This document shows, piece by piece, positions 45,889-55,113 of a stretch of 64,000 bases of DNA (the first letter of the stretch is position 1; each line of letters starts with the position of its first letter). The notes under the pieces were generated by a model. It did not search any database and was not told the DNA's origin. It worked only from the letters and a program-made list of their open reading frames with translations. The position numbers and the translations under genes are program-made. The DNA comes from Butyrivibrio sp. M55 (GTDB lineage Bacteria; Bacillota; Clostridia; Lachnospirales; Lachnospiraceae), in the NCBI RefSeq assembly GCF_900116865.1, contig NZ_FPCD01000005.1, forward strand, positions 124,001 through 188,000. The letters are read 5' to 3'.

Positions 45889-45994
45889 AAACCAAAATCT
45901 CCTGTTATATATCAGAAATATCTATATGGTTTTTCGACATATCTTTGTATAAATATAATACCATAATTTAAAAAGCATGCAGTAATTGAAAGAA

Positions 45995-46025
45995 AGGTCT
46001 GAATTGATTTTCTCAACTCAGACCT
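45995..46025 (-). terminator. Hairpin after higA
   Basis: AGGTCTGA-TTGA pairs with TCAA-TCAGACCT and is followed by TTCTTTC on the minus strand. It closely resembles the hairpin at 48571-48601, so the two bracket the accessory insert. Confidence 0.7.
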
Positions 46026-46047
46026 ACTAATTCGTTCGTTTTTTCAC

Positions 46048-46350
46048 TTACATCACCGCTGTATTATACGGATGAATCATTTTAATATCATCCGCCATAG
46101 ATATTCTAAGATTTCTTATATCTATATCATTTTGGATGTCTAAAAAATATCGATCCGACACCCCAAAAAATCTCGCCAATCTTAGAGATGTATCAACAGT
46201 CACTTTCCTTCTATCATGAAGAATATCTTGAATTCTTGATACAGGAACATGAATAGCCTGTGCCAGCTTATAAGCAGATATTCCCAACGGTTCCATGAAT
46301 TCTTCATACAATATTTCACTCATCGTTGGAGTTTCAATAAATCTTCCCAT
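46048..46350 (-). CDS. higA: HigA-type antitoxin (HTH)
   Basis: The 100-residue protein has the HigA-type xre HTH: GISAYKLAQAIHVPVSRIQDILHDRRKVTVDTSLRLARFFG (about 24-64), followed by a short tail that should wrap the toxin. It follows higB by 51 bases, the HigB-HigA order. GGAGAG precedes the ATG at 46350. It probably binds the palindrome over the promoter. Confidence 0.92.
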   Translation of the reverse strand: MGRFIETPTMSEILYEEFMEPLGISAYKLAQAIHVPVSRIQDILHDRRKVTVDTSLRLARFFGVSDRYFLDIQNDIDIRNLRISMADDIKMIHPYNTAVM

Positions 46351-46401
46351 AACAACTCTCCTATTATTAAACACACGCATACATCGCAACAATAATTTCA
46401 T

Positions 46402-46683
46402 TTAATGGTAATCAACTATTTCAACATTATAAAAATTATTTCTATCAGCAACAAAACATATCCGATACTGATTATTAATCCTAATACTATATTGTCCTTC
46501 CCTATCACCAACAAACTTCTCAAGCCTGTTGGAAGGAGGAATCCTAAGGTCCTCCACGCCCTCAGCATTATCAATCATAATCAATTTTCTTAAGGCAACT
46601 CTTTGAATATTCTGTGGCAATTTTGTTGAAAAAAACTGATTATAAACCTTTTCAGTTTCTTTGTCAGCAAATGTCTTTATCAT
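46402..46683 (-). CDS. higB: HigB-type (RelE superfamily) mRNA interferase toxin
   Basis: The 93-residue protein starts IKTFADKETEKVYNQ and has LPQNIQRVALRKLIMID, the central GDREGQYSIRINNQYRICF and end FYNVEIVDYH, matching HigB/RelE-fold ribosome-dependent RNases. The start codon lies exactly at the predicted transcription start, and there is no ribosome binding site, so the mRNA looks leaderless. Longer in-frame starts run back into the promoter and are rejected. Confidence 0.92.
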   Translation of the reverse strand: MIKTFADKETEKVYNQFFSTKLPQNIQRVALRKLIMIDNAEGVEDLRIPPSNRLEKFVGDREGQYSIRINNQYRICFVADRNNFYNVEIVDYH

Positions 46684-46689
46684 AATTAT

Positions 46690-46718
46690 ATTATACACGC
46701 AAAACATGTGCATGTCAA
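46690..46718 (-). promoter_or_regulatory. Perfect sigma-A promoter and operator of higBA
   Basis: TTGACA (46718-46713), a 17-base spacer and TATAAT (46695-46690) match consensus fully. The palindrome ACATG-TG-CATGT (46704-46715) lies in the spacer and the -35, a good place for the antitoxin to bind. Confidence 0.88.
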
Positions 46719-46785
46719 ACAGGTAGTTGGTGTGCAAAATTACTATGATCTATATATTCTGTCCTTTATCCGCAATAGATTCCGA

Positions 46786-46808
46786 TTATATACTGATAAA
46801 TTCGGTAT
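46786..46808 (+). repeat. Left copy of a 23-base direct repeat flanking the ATPase gene
   Basis: This copy matches 48415-48437 at 21 of 23 bases. The two sites flank the AAA ATPase gene, 1.6 kb apart, and may mark an insertion or recombination boundary. The rest of the 295-base gap (46684-46978) holds the higBA promoter and a likely TGCTACAAT promoter (46814-46822) for the ATPase gene, with a long AT-rich leader. Confidence 0.55.
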
Positions 46809-46978
46809 AAATGTGCTACAATTTAACTACAGCCAGAAGCATTTTAAGCCGTTTAAGTGGAAAAAAAAGAAATTTTCTCACAAAAATTTCCAATTATCTC
46901 AAATAATTTGCTTTTATTTGGAAAAAATATTAAAATTATTTTCAACAGAATCTTTATTCTTATCGAAAGGTATACGAT

Positions 46979-48403
46979 ATGAAAATAATAGGGCGAAAAA
47001 AAGAAAAGAATGAATTGGAACAATGCGATAAATCAAAAAAATCCGAATTAGTATGCGTATACGGAAGGCGTCGTGTCGGAAAAACATATCTGATAGAGCA
47101 AACCTTCGGTGATTATTTTGCATTCCGCGCTACAGGCTTAGAAAAAGGTACCACCCGCGAACAGCTTAAAGCCTTTAATCAGAGGCTTGTTGAATGCGGT
47201 GATAGCACAAAAACCATACCTAAAGATTGGTTCGAAGCTTTTTCAAGATTAGACAAAATACTTAGCAGTGACAATATTACTTTTTCTCCTCATAACAAAA
47301 AAATTGTGTTTCTAGATGAATTTCCTTGGTTTGCAACACCACGATCAGATTTTTTATTGGCATTTGAGGATTTCTGGAACAGAAGGGGCACTCAGTCCGG
47401 TAATCTTTTATTTATTATATGCGGTTCGGCAACTTCATGGATGATAAAAAATGTGCTCGACGATTCAGGCAGCATGTTTCATCGTGTAACTGCCCAAATA
47501 TTTATCCCGCCATTCACTCTTTCAGAATCAGAACTTTTTTTCAAAGATCGAGAATTTGGATGGTCAAGAGAACAAATAGCAGAATATCAAATGGTATTTG
47601 GCGGACTTCCCTTCTTTATGGACCTAATGAATGGAAATGAAAGTTTTAGACAAAATGTAGACAGATTATTATTTCGGCCCAATGCACTATTAAAAGATGA
47701 AACAAGCAGATTATTAGAAGCAACCCTAAAGAAATCTCCAATATACGGACAAATCTTAGAGATGCTTTCTCCCCATAGCTACGGGATAAAAAAAGCTGAT
47801 TGTCAGAGAAATTTAAATGCTTCCGCAGGAACTTTCACAAGAGCTGTTGAAGATCTTATTAAATGTGGATATATTGTCGAATACACTAGAGATTACGAGA
47901 AAGGCAACCCGCTATATATACAGCTTGTAGACCCCTTTCTGCTATTCCATTATCATTTTTTATCGAAAAGAAAAAAGATTACCTGCTATGATGATCTCGC
48001 AAACGATGCAGGTCTTTTTGCAAACTGGCGTGGGCATGCATTTGAAATCCTATGTATGCATCACATTACCCAAATAAAAACTGCCCTTGGAATCTCCGGA
48101 GTAAAAACAGATTGCTTCCCATGGTGCAATCTTGGCGAAACCGATAGTGCACAAATTGATCTTGTAATTGAACGTGCAGATAGAATTACAAACATCTGCG
48201 AAATGAAATATACCGATCATCCATTTTCAATAAGCAAAGATTACGATATATCCTTATTGAAAAAAAGAGATATATTTCAGAAAAAGACAGGCACCAAACA
48301 AGCACTGAAGCTAGTCTTAATCTCAGCTATGGGCTTGTCAGGTGTTGCTCACACAGAACACATCTCTAATGTAATCACACTTGATGACCTGTTTGAACAT
48401 TAA
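46979..48403 (+). CDS. AAA ATPase with C-terminal DUF234/nuclease-like domain
   Basis: The 474-residue protein has Walker A GRRRVGKTYL near 29-38, Walker B IVFLDEFPWF near 110, a sensor-like FIICGSATSWM and a winged-helix region (SASAGTFTRAVEDLIKCGYI). Its C-terminal DUF234-type region carries DLVIERADRITNICEMKY, which looks like a PD-(D/E)XK nuclease core (Asp, then Glu-x-Lys). Homologues of this ATP-binding family are frequent in accessory DNA and their target is unknown. GAAAGG precedes the ATG. Direct repeats flank it. Confidence 0.85.
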   Translation: MKIIGRKKEKNELEQCDKSKKSELVCVYGRRRVGKTYLIEQTFGDYFAFRATGLEKGTTREQLKAFNQRLVECGDSTKTIPKDWFEAFSRLDKILSSDNITFSPHNKKIVFLDEFPWFATPRSDFLLAFEDFWNRRGTQSGNLLFIICGSATSWMIKNVLDDSGSMFHRVTAQIFIPPFTLSESELFFKDREFGWSREQIAEYQMVFGGLPFFMDLMNGNESFRQNVDRLLFRPNALLKDETSRLLEATLKKSPIYGQILEMLSPHSYGIKKADCQRNLNASAGTFTRAVEDLIKCGYIVEYTRDYEKGNPLYIQLVDPFLLFHYHFLSKRKKITCYDDLANDAGLFANWRGHAFEILCMHHITQIKTALGISGVKTDCFPWCNLGETDSAQIDLVIERADRITNICEMKYTDHPFSISKDYDISLLKKRDIFQKKTGTKQALKLVLISAMGLSGVAHTEHISNVITLDDLFEH

Positions 48404-48414
48404 GAAGACTTCGT

Positions 48415-48437
48415 TTATATACTAATAAATCCGGTAT
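48415..48437 (+). repeat. Right copy of the 23-base direct repeat
   Basis: This partner of 46786-46808 (21 of 23 identical) starts 11 bases after the ATPase stop and leads into a broken gene relic. Confidence 0.55.
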
Positions 48438-48564
48438 TCAAGGCAACTACTTGGGAAGAGTTTAAAATCTTGCCAAGAATCATCCTGACATTGAGGATGT
48501 AGGTAATTTGATATTTGAACTGAATTTCGCTGATCAAGAAAAATATAAAAGCATGAATAAGTGA
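48436..48564 (+). pseudogene. Frameshifted gene relic
   Basis: One frame reads FKATTWEEFK and, after a one-base shift near 48463, another reads NLAKNHPDIEDVGNLIFEL up to a TGA at 48564. The joined peptide looks like the C-terminus of a normal protein of about 45 residues. There is no start or ribosome binding site. The parent family was not recognised. Confidence 0.45.
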
Positions 48565-48570
48565 GTAATC

Positions 48571-48601
48571 GGGGCTGAATTGATTATTTCAATTCAACCC
48601 C
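48571..48601. other. Hairpin overlapping the end of the GT32-like gene
   Basis: GGGG-TGAATTG pairs with CAATTCA-CCCC. The stop codon of the next minus-strand gene lies in its loop. No T run follows on the minus strand. Its sequence is nearly the same as the hairpin at 45995-46025. Confidence 0.55.
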
Positions 48602-49665
48602 ATTCTTTCAAGAATTACCTTATACTTATCCTGCGTATTAGCCCTGTTCTTTCTGTCATCTTCGTCCATCCAGCCGCCATAGAAATAATGAATTCCTATA
48701 GTGCTGTTCTCAATATTCTCCTCACAGCTCATGTAATCGTAGGGATGAAATACACTTGCCGGATAAACTGTTATATTATTTACAATCTGCAAAGTATTGT
48801 CCACTCTGAATCCGTGCCTAACAAAAGGTGTAGTCTCATATAGCCCATTTGTCTCAATATTCAACGTCCCATCTTCATATATAAAAGGAAACTTAAGCCT
48901 GTAATCAAGCATTTCCTTTATCATGGGATGATGCGCAACCGCTCCTATACCCCCGCCAGAGTTTATATTCCCCCAACGTTCCGTTCCTACAAATCCCTTG
49001 TTAAAGAGAAGATCATCAAATGGCTTTATGAGTCTGACATCTGTATCCATGTATATTCCGCCACACTCATATAGAATATCCAGCCTTGCAACATCAGATA
49101 CAAAGCCATACTTCCCCTTTTCATATGCCTGCTTGGTAAAAAGATATTTCGAAACATCAAAATTATTCTCATCCCATCTTTTTATCTCGTAGTCAGGACA
49201 CATTTCCTTCCAGCTTTCCATACATTCCTTCAGAAAAACCGGAATTTCCTTGTCTCCAAACCAGCAGTAGTGAATAACCTTCGGAATCATACTCCGCTGC
49301 TCCATTTTCTGCATAATTGAAACTATATAGCAGTCAGAATTTTTTAGCGATTCCTTACTCTCAAGGTACTCGATAACAGGATAAAACTTACTGTTTGTCA
49401 AAAGAATTACAGTTTTGGAATCCGCCTGATCAAGAATCTCCGGAGTCTTAATCTCATATTCAGAAAATCCAATAGATATGTGTTTCCCAATCTTACGTTT
49501 ATCCATATCAACATAGCAGTCGATATAGTCATGAAGGCAATATGTCTCCACGATATACGGAATCACAATCTGACCTATCATCCCGGCTCCGTATATAACT
49601 ACCTTGCTGTTATTTTCTCTTATTCTTTTGGCAAGTTCATTGTAATTTCCAGTTCTAAGATTCAT
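48589..49665 (-). CDS. DXD-type (GT32-like) glycosyltransferase with N-terminal Rossmann accessory domain
   Basis: The 358-residue protein has an N-terminal accessory domain (about 18-115: KVVIYGAGMIGQIV, YVDMDKR, TPEILDQ, TVILLT). A glycosyltransferase domain of the capsular Gly_transf_sug type follows: MIPKVIHYCWFGDK, FVSDVARLDILYECGGIYMDTDV with the DxD motif, and GTERWGNINSGG. It likely transfers a hexose onto the surface polymer. It ends the eight-gene operon that starts at 58.1 kb. Confidence 0.88.
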   Translation of the reverse strand: MNLRTGNYNELAKRIRENNSKVVIYGAGMIGQIVIPYIVETYCLHDYIDCYVDMDKRKIGKHISIGFSEYEIKTPEILDQADSKTVILLTNSKFYPVIEYLESKESLKNSDCYIVSIMQKMEQRSMIPKVIHYCWFGDKEIPVFLKECMESWKEMCPDYEIKRWDENNFDVSKYLFTKQAYEKGKYGFVSDVARLDILYECGGIYMDTDVRLIKPFDDLLFNKGFVGTERWGNINSGGGIGAVAHHPMIKEMLDYRLKFPFIYEDGTLNIETNGLYETTPFVRHGFRVDNTLQIVNNITVYPASVFHPYDYMSCEENIENSTIGIHYFYGGWMDEDDRKNRANTQDKYKVILERMGLN

Positions 49666-49678
49666 CTAAATCCTCGCA

Positions 49679-51208
49679 TTAAATAAGTCCAAGCCTTCTT
49701 GCCAATTTTTCTGCTCCCCTGCCCTCAAATGGCGGATTGCAAATAGTGCTCAGCTCTCTCCTCTTATCTCCAAAGGGATCCGCTCCATCATGAACACTCT
49801 TAAGAAATGCTTTCATATCTTCCATGGTGTAAATCTTATGCCCCGGCATGAAATAATCCGGATCATCCATCTTGTACTCAAGATTAAACCGTTCTTTATC
49901 CTCCAACACAAATGCCACAGGTCTGTCCAGAAGCATATAGTCAAAAATAACTGAAGAATAATCTGTAAGCATGGCATCCATCTGAGTCATCAGCTTATAG
50001 CCATCAATCTCTTTGTTCCTTGCGCCACTTATATATACAATATTGCTGTAGTTACCACAATTATAGTTAAGCTCCTGTCTTGGATGTGGCTTGATAATCA
50101 GTAGCATATCCAATTCTTTCAGATAGTCATTTAGCTGTTCCATCTGTTTCTTGGTATAAATCAGCGAAACCCCGTAAGGAAAATCACCATCAGCATCTTT
50201 TCTTCCGTTGGTGTCAAGTTGCCTGAATGTTGGCATCCAGATAATCACTTTGCTAAATTTCTTTCCCGTAATCTTTGCAAGTTCATCCCACTTGCCCTTA
50301 AGGACATCATTTCTCGGAAGTTCTCCATAGATGAACTCTGCAGTAGCAGGATAAAGTAATGATGACTGTTGTTGTTTCCTCACAAACTCATTCGGTGAAA
50401 GAATATAATCAACATAATCCGGTGTTTTATAATAATTGCTGGTCTGCTTATATCCCATACCAAAATGCTGAAGAAAAACATTAACCTGTCCGTCGCGAAC
50501 TTTTCTTATAGGGTTGTTATCCCATATCTGCCATTTTGCAATAGCACGAAGTTTAACAAATTTCTTTAATTCATCAAGGTTTTCGTTAGGGCAGACAACC
50601 TCATCACTTTCATCTATCGCCCAATGTCTATTTTCTGCTTTCTTTATTATCCAAGCAATACTGCGTTTCGTCCTGTTTTTCTTCAGATACTCATACAGCG
50701 CGCCTGCATTCCCATCAAAGTCATTAGTGCTTTCAAAAAGTATCATATCCTCAAGAGGAGCTTTTTCATACTCTTCAAGTTCTGTTACAAACTCTGAGTA
50801 TGGACTGGTCTGGAATATCATTAACGCAAGAGAATAAAGGTTATCAAATCCCATTTCATAAATATCAGCTGCCACATCATCTGCCCTAAACTTTAGTGCA
50901 ATGACAATTGCATCTCTATCAGATTTCATCTTAGGTATAGCTATCTCTGGCTCAAACACCTCTATACCATCAATGAAACTTCCCCACTTACCGGAAGCAT
51001 TATCAAGATACCCTACGATCTGATATTCTTCCCTGAACTGGTTCACAAATACTTTTGCAGCATCATTGCATCCAAACACATAGATATTTTTGCCCGCGTC
51101 ACAGTTTTCAAATTCTGATACCCCTTTTTTCAGCAAACGATCATCAGACAGCATGTAAGACTTCTCAGCCATCAGTTCCCAATATGCATAGTTCTCATCG
51201 AATATCAT
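49679..51208 (-). CDS. CDP-glycerol glycerophosphotransferase family enzyme (TagF/TagB type) with N-terminal Rossmann accessory domain
   Basis: The 509-residue protein starts with the accessory domain (about 40-140: KNIYVFGCNDAAKVF, VGYLDNA, FEPEI). The catalytic domain carries FLQHFGMGYKQ, SPNEFVRKQ, YGELPRNDVL, IWMPTFRQ, IIKPHPRQE, LTDYSSVIFDYMLLDRPVAF, all hallmarks of the teichoic-acid polymer/primase family. The product could be a poly(polyol-phosphate) chain or a phosphopolyol cap on a glycan. Confidence 0.9.
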   Translation of the reverse strand: MIFDENYAYWELMAEKSYMLSDDRLLKKGVSEFENCDAGKNIYVFGCNDAAKVFVNQFREEYQIVGYLDNASGKWGSFIDGIEVFEPEIAIPKMKSDRDAIVIALKFRADDVAADIYEMGFDNLYSLALMIFQTSPYSEFVTELEEYEKAPLEDMILFESTNDFDGNAGALYEYLKKNRTKRSIAWIIKKAENRHWAIDESDEVVCPNENLDELKKFVKLRAIAKWQIWDNNPIRKVRDGQVNVFLQHFGMGYKQTSNYYKTPDYVDYILSPNEFVRKQQQSSLLYPATAEFIYGELPRNDVLKGKWDELAKITGKKFSKVIIWMPTFRQLDTNGRKDADGDFPYGVSLIYTKKQMEQLNDYLKELDMLLIIKPHPRQELNYNCGNYSNIVYISGARNKEIDGYKLMTQMDAMLTDYSSVIFDYMLLDRPVAFVLEDKERFNLEYKMDDPDYFMPGHKIYTMEDMKAFLKSVHDGADPFGDKRRELSTICNPPFEGRGAEKLARRLGLI

Positions 51209-51284
51209 GCTTAATTCCCTTTATGTAAAAAGTCAGATAAACCTTCATAACAGATTACACCATTCGCTTTAATAAACCTTTTTC

Positions 51285-52457
51285 TCAAAACAGCCTGTGA
51301 ATCTTCGCCTTCAAAATCTTGCCCGTTGAAACTCCTCGTCCAATCAGATCCAAAGCTATCTTTTCTGCTACACTACTGCTCTCGACTGCTATAAGTAATA
51401 AATCGTATTCTGCACCTGCAATTTTATCAACACTGGCAATCCTGTCATCGCATAGTTCTTTTGCTCTTTTATCAACCCACAGCACCACATTAGTTCCGAT
51501 TGTTTTCATCTGGGCATACAAATCATTTCCAACTCTACCTGCGCCATAAAGCACAATGCTTTTGCCAGCAATTTCAGACTGATCAAGAAGATATCTGATA
51601 ATTCTTCCATTAGCCCTTAGCCCCATACGTTCATTCAACGTAAAATAGCTTTTTTCAAGAAACCAGCTTACTGCTTGTTTAGCAAAACTGTAGCTATTAG
51701 AATAATCATTAGCAATATCAAGAAGTCCCAGATAGACGCTATTGATATTTGCTATCGCACATGGATCTATTCTGTGAGAAGCCGATTCACTCCTGTATCG
51801 ATAATGATATGGATATTCATCTACAAAAGCTATTCTCCTGCCACCCATAGCATATCTGTATACCAGAAGCGCATCCTCATAGAAATACACTCCTGCATCA
51901 ACATGAGCCTCCGCTTCTTTAAGCTTATCCAATCGATACAATTTGGACCACATCCATGCTGTAAGGAGCTGAGAAGCACCGTGTTCCATGTCATAAAGCA
52001 TTTTGCACTTAATATTGTCAATTTGCTCGTTCTCATATATACCCGGCGCGAAAGAATCACGTTTCTTTATAACACTTGCCTTTTTTTCTTCCCAGGAAAC
52101 GCCACAACAGACCATATCTGAATCTGTCGCATTATCAATCATGATCTGCAACATATCATTTTCTATCCAGTCATCCCCATCAACAAATGTCACATATTTC
52201 CCGGTTGCCTCTGAAAGTCCTCTTCGTCTCGCCAACACAACGCCTAAGTTTCTCTGTGTGATAAGCGTGATGCGATTATCTACACATGCATATCTCCTGC
52301 ATATCTCATTAGTTCCATCTTCAGAGCCATCATCGATGATTATCAATTCAAAGTGTTTATAGCTCTGCGCCAGAACACTCTTAATACAGTCTTCTATATA
52401 TGATTCCAGATTGTATACCGGAACTATAATGCTCACCATTGGGTGTTCAGAATACAT
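51285..52457 (-). CDS. Family 2 glycosyltransferase with C-terminal Rossmann accessory domain
   Basis: The 390-residue protein has a GT2 domain at 7-230 (VSIIVPVYNLESYIEDCI, IIIDDGSEDGT, FVDGDDWIE). A C-terminal accessory domain occupies about 290-390: KSIVLYGAGRVGNDLY, VVLWVDKR, DLLLIAV. It shares this layout with the next upstream gene. The ATG at 52457 is used because GGGAG lies 9-10 bases before it and the protein then starts close to the GT2 motif. Confidence 0.9.
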   Translation of the reverse strand: MYSEHPMVSIIVPVYNLESYIEDCIKSVLAQSYKHFELIIIDDGSEDGTNEICRRYACVDNRITLITQRNLGVVLARRRGLSEATGKYVTFVDGDDWIENDMLQIMIDNATDSDMVCCGVSWEEKKASVIKKRDSFAPGIYENEQIDNIKCKMLYDMEHGASQLLTAWMWSKLYRLDKLKEAEAHVDAGVYFYEDALLVYRYAMGGRRIAFVDEYPYHYRYRSESASHRIDPCAIANINSVYLGLLDIANDYSNSYSFAKQAVSWFLEKSYFTLNERMGLRANGRIIRYLLDQSEIAGKSIVLYGAGRVGNDLYAQMKTIGTNVVLWVDKRAKELCDDRIASVDKIAGAEYDLLLIAVESSSVAEKIALDLIGRGVSTGKILKAKIHRLF

Positions 52458-52509
52458 ACCTATATCTCTCCCATAAAAAATTGAGCCATTAGCAATTACC
52501 ATACTTTTT

Positions 52510-53784
52510 CTATGCTAAAGGACAATATCTCTCAATATCCAAAATATCTACAGCCAAGTTTTTACGTTTAAGATATGAATATAACTCCGTATTGCACGCT
52601 ATTATCAAATCAGTCTGCTCATCAATATTATCAATATCCAAGACATTCGTGTCTAATCCCAATTCTGATTTCAATTGTTCTGCACGAGATTTATCCTTAT
52701 CTGTAATACCATAGATAGCTATGTCATTATCCAAAAAAAAACATAGTAGTGCCTTGCCTCTCTTCCCGCACCCCCATAGAACAAATCTCTTATATTCATT
52801 CAATTCATTTAGTATTTTCTCCTTATTCGCCTCTAATTCATATTTAAAAATAACATTTTCTTTCCACCATTTTGTCTGAACCGAATTGTTCACATAAAGT
52901 GAAGCAACATATTTCTGTATATCTGAAGCATTTACAGAAAACAATTTATTCTCAATAACAAACTGCTTGATTTCCTCACAAAAATGCTTAATTAATTCTT
53001 CGTTATCTGTACGTCTTAATTCATATATCCCACCTACCAGCATCACATATAAGGCTTTTCTTATGCCGTTCTCGTCATCAGTTGGTATTCGATTTATAAT
53101 TGCTTCAGCAGCTCTATAACAATTTACAGGATTTCTTCTACTAGAAATATTTCCATCCCGCCCTTTTTTGTATATAATCAGATTGCTTTCATCAACAAAT
53201 AACAGCCTCTTTGCCGTATATATCACCATACAGCTAAAAAACACGTCATTCGACGATTGCAGATTTTGAAATAAAATATTATATTCTACAATCAGTTTAC
53301 GTTTCACCAGCTTATTCCATGAAAAATATCCGCACTGCGCAAATCCGCTGTCATCAAGTTCAGAAATATCAAATATCCCATTTGGAATACTTTTAGGTCT
53401 CTCAACTTTTTTAATCAAACCATTATTCTCAATTGTACATCCACACATAACTACATCTGCATTTGTCTGTATGGCATTCTTATATAAAACATCCAATAAG
53501 TTTATGCTAAAACTATCGTCCGAATCTAAAAAAATCACATACTCACCTCTAGAAATCTCAAATCCATTGTTTCTAGCCACACCAGCCCCCTGATGTGCTT
53601 GAGATATCAGATGTATTCTATTATCATAAGCCTCAAACTGTTTTATTATCTTTAATGAATCATCAGAAGACTCATCATCAACGCAAATCAACTCCCAATC
53701 CTTATATGTTTGATTTATGATATTTTCAATTGTTTTTTTCAAATAATCCGCGGTATTATATACAGGCATTATGATAGAAACCAT
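52510..53784 (-). CDS. Family 2 glycosyltransferase with C-terminal Rossmann accessory domain
   Basis: The 424-residue protein has a GT2 domain (MVSIIMPVYNTADYLKKTI, CVDDESSDDSL, FLDSDDSFS) and, after a helical middle, a C-terminal accessory domain at about 325-424 (KRFVLWGCGKRGKALL, IYGITDKD, TDLIIAC). It should add a sugar to the nascent surface glycan. TGGAGG precedes the ATG. Confidence 0.9.
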   Translation of the reverse strand: MVSIIMPVYNTADYLKKTIENIINQTYKDWELICVDDESSDDSLKIIKQFEAYDNRIHLISQAHQGAGVARNNGFEISRGEYVIFLDSDDSFSINLLDVLYKNAIQTNADVVMCGCTIENNGLIKKVERPKSIPNGIFDISELDDSGFAQCGYFSWNKLVKRKLIVEYNILFQNLQSSNDVFFSCMVIYTAKRLLFVDESNLIIYKKGRDGNISSRRNPVNCYRAAEAIINRIPTDDENGIRKALYVMLVGGIYELRRTDNEELIKHFCEEIKQFVIENKLFSVNASDIQKYVASLYVNNSVQTKWWKENVIFKYELEANKEKILNELNEYKRFVLWGCGKRGKALLCFFLDNDIAIYGITDKDKSRAEQLKSELGLDTNVLDIDNIDEQTDLIIACNTELYSYLKRKNLAVDILDIERYCPLA

Positions 53785-53814
53785 AAATTCCTCCAGACAA
53801 TTGCAAACTATCAG

Positions 53815-55113
53815 CTAAATATCCCGAAGTAACTCCCAAATCTTATTTTCGCGCTCTTCATTTTTACAATTGTTCTTTCTTAGTATAATACAATATAGAT
53901 AGTACTCTAAAAGTACATATATCAGCCTAGCACGCTTCAATTCTTGCTGAGATGGAATATATCCATAGTAAATTTGGAGAAAGTCTCCCAGACTATATTT
54001 CAATGCAGTTCTATTTTTTAAATTACTGTATAACATGCATATATCCCACATAGGGTCAGACATCCCCACCCATTCCCAATCAATAAGAACCATTTTGCCT
54101 TTATACATAGCAAAATTGTCAAGGTGTACGTCTCCATGGCATACAGACGTCATTCCGATATTACTCAACTCACCAAAACATAAATCATGGATATGAACTG
54201 ACAACTGCTCAGGGAAATATCCATTATACTGAACAATATATTTTTCATTACTTATCACCCTTTCAATCGGGTTCCATCTGTTGCGAAGACTAATATTGCT
54301 GTCATGAAGCAATCGAAGTTCTTCTAAAGCCCCACTCACAGTTTCTTCACTACTCCAATCTAAGCAATCAGTTTCTGCATACTTTTCTATCTCTATTCCT
54401 TCATTGTCAACATAAACACAGAGTTTATCCAAATTCCCTAATTTCTTTCTGTCTTCATATCGTATAGCAATGCTCCTTGTGTTAGATGGATTATATTCTT
54501 CTCTGAAACTTCTAACTGGAATATGTACAATATACTTCCGTACTTTCTTTTGCCAAACAAGAAATGTCACCCTTGTCGCTCCATCCAGCGGGCTAAATGC
54601 CAGTTCATCCAGATTATCTGAAATATGTTCTTTTATTTTCTGTAACACTTTGCTTTCTATGCTTTTCATACATAACGAGAGATTCCCTCTTGCAATAGCA
54701 TTTACTATTATTGGATCCTTGTATAACAATTCTTGTAATGATGTATATTGCCTGAGAAAATCGCTTTTCTTTTCGCATATCAGATATCTATCTCCATACA
54801 AATCTTGGATATTCTTTTTTATTTCATCCCTATAATTGGTACTTGTAATCATGATGAAACAGCGATTTTCATCATATTCCTTTATGGCATCAGGCGTTTC
54901 TATAACATACTCATCTCCAAGCAAAACTACTTTTTTTTGCCACATAGAGGAAGATGAATCAACAACACAAGCAATGCTATCAATCTGCATTGAATAACAA
55001 AGCGGTTGCAAATTCCTTCCTGCTCCCCAAAGAATCACTCTTCGACCAGTCACATCAACATATTTTCCATTGTTCTTTACCAATAATTTAATAGATTCCA
55101 TTTGATTCAACAT
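53815..55113 (-). CDS. Choline-kinase/APH-type phosphotransferase with N-terminal Rossmann accessory domain
   Basis: The 432-residue protein starts with the accessory domain (about 20-125: RRVILWGAGRNLQPL, CVVDSS, TPDAI, CFIMITS). The C-terminal kinase fold has the catalytic loop VCHGDVHLDNF (Asp and Asn) and the metal motif LIDWEWVGMSDPMWDI. LicA-type choline kinases and aminoglycoside phosphotransferases share this fold. With a LicD protein 20 kb away, choline or another small alcohol as substrate is plausible. The start overlaps the previous stop by seven bases. Confidence 0.85.
   Translation of the reverse strand: MLNQMESIKLLVKNNGKYVDVTGRRVILWGAGRNLQPLCYSMQIDSIACVVDSSSSMWQKKVVLLGDEYVIETPDAIKEYDENRCFIMITSTNYRDEIKKNIQDLYGDRYLICEKKSDFLRQYTSLQELLYKDPIIVNAIARGNLSLCMKSIESKVLQKIKEHISDNLDELAFSPLDGATRVTFLVWQKKVRKYIVHIPVRSFREEYNPSNTRSIAIRYEDRKKLGNLDKLCVYVDNEGIEIEKYAETDCLDWSSEETVSGALEELRLLHDSNISLRNRWNPIERVISNEKYIVQYNGYFPEQLSVHIHDLCFGELSNIGMTSVCHGDVHLDNFAMYKGKMVLIDWEWVGMSDPMWDICMLYSNLKNRTALKYSLGDFLQIYYGYIPSQQELKRARLIYVLLEYYLYCIILRKNNCKNEERENKIWELLRDI

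Noticed and set aside
46738..46978. A 101-codon plus-strand frame upstream of the ATPase gene
   Set aside because: It crosses the higBA promoter region and the AT-rich leader, has no ribosome binding site and overlaps the ATPase start in another frame.
48571..48601. Terminator for the GT32-like operon
   Set aside because: The hairpin contains the stop codon in its loop and has no T run on the minus strand, so it was listed as a hairpin only.
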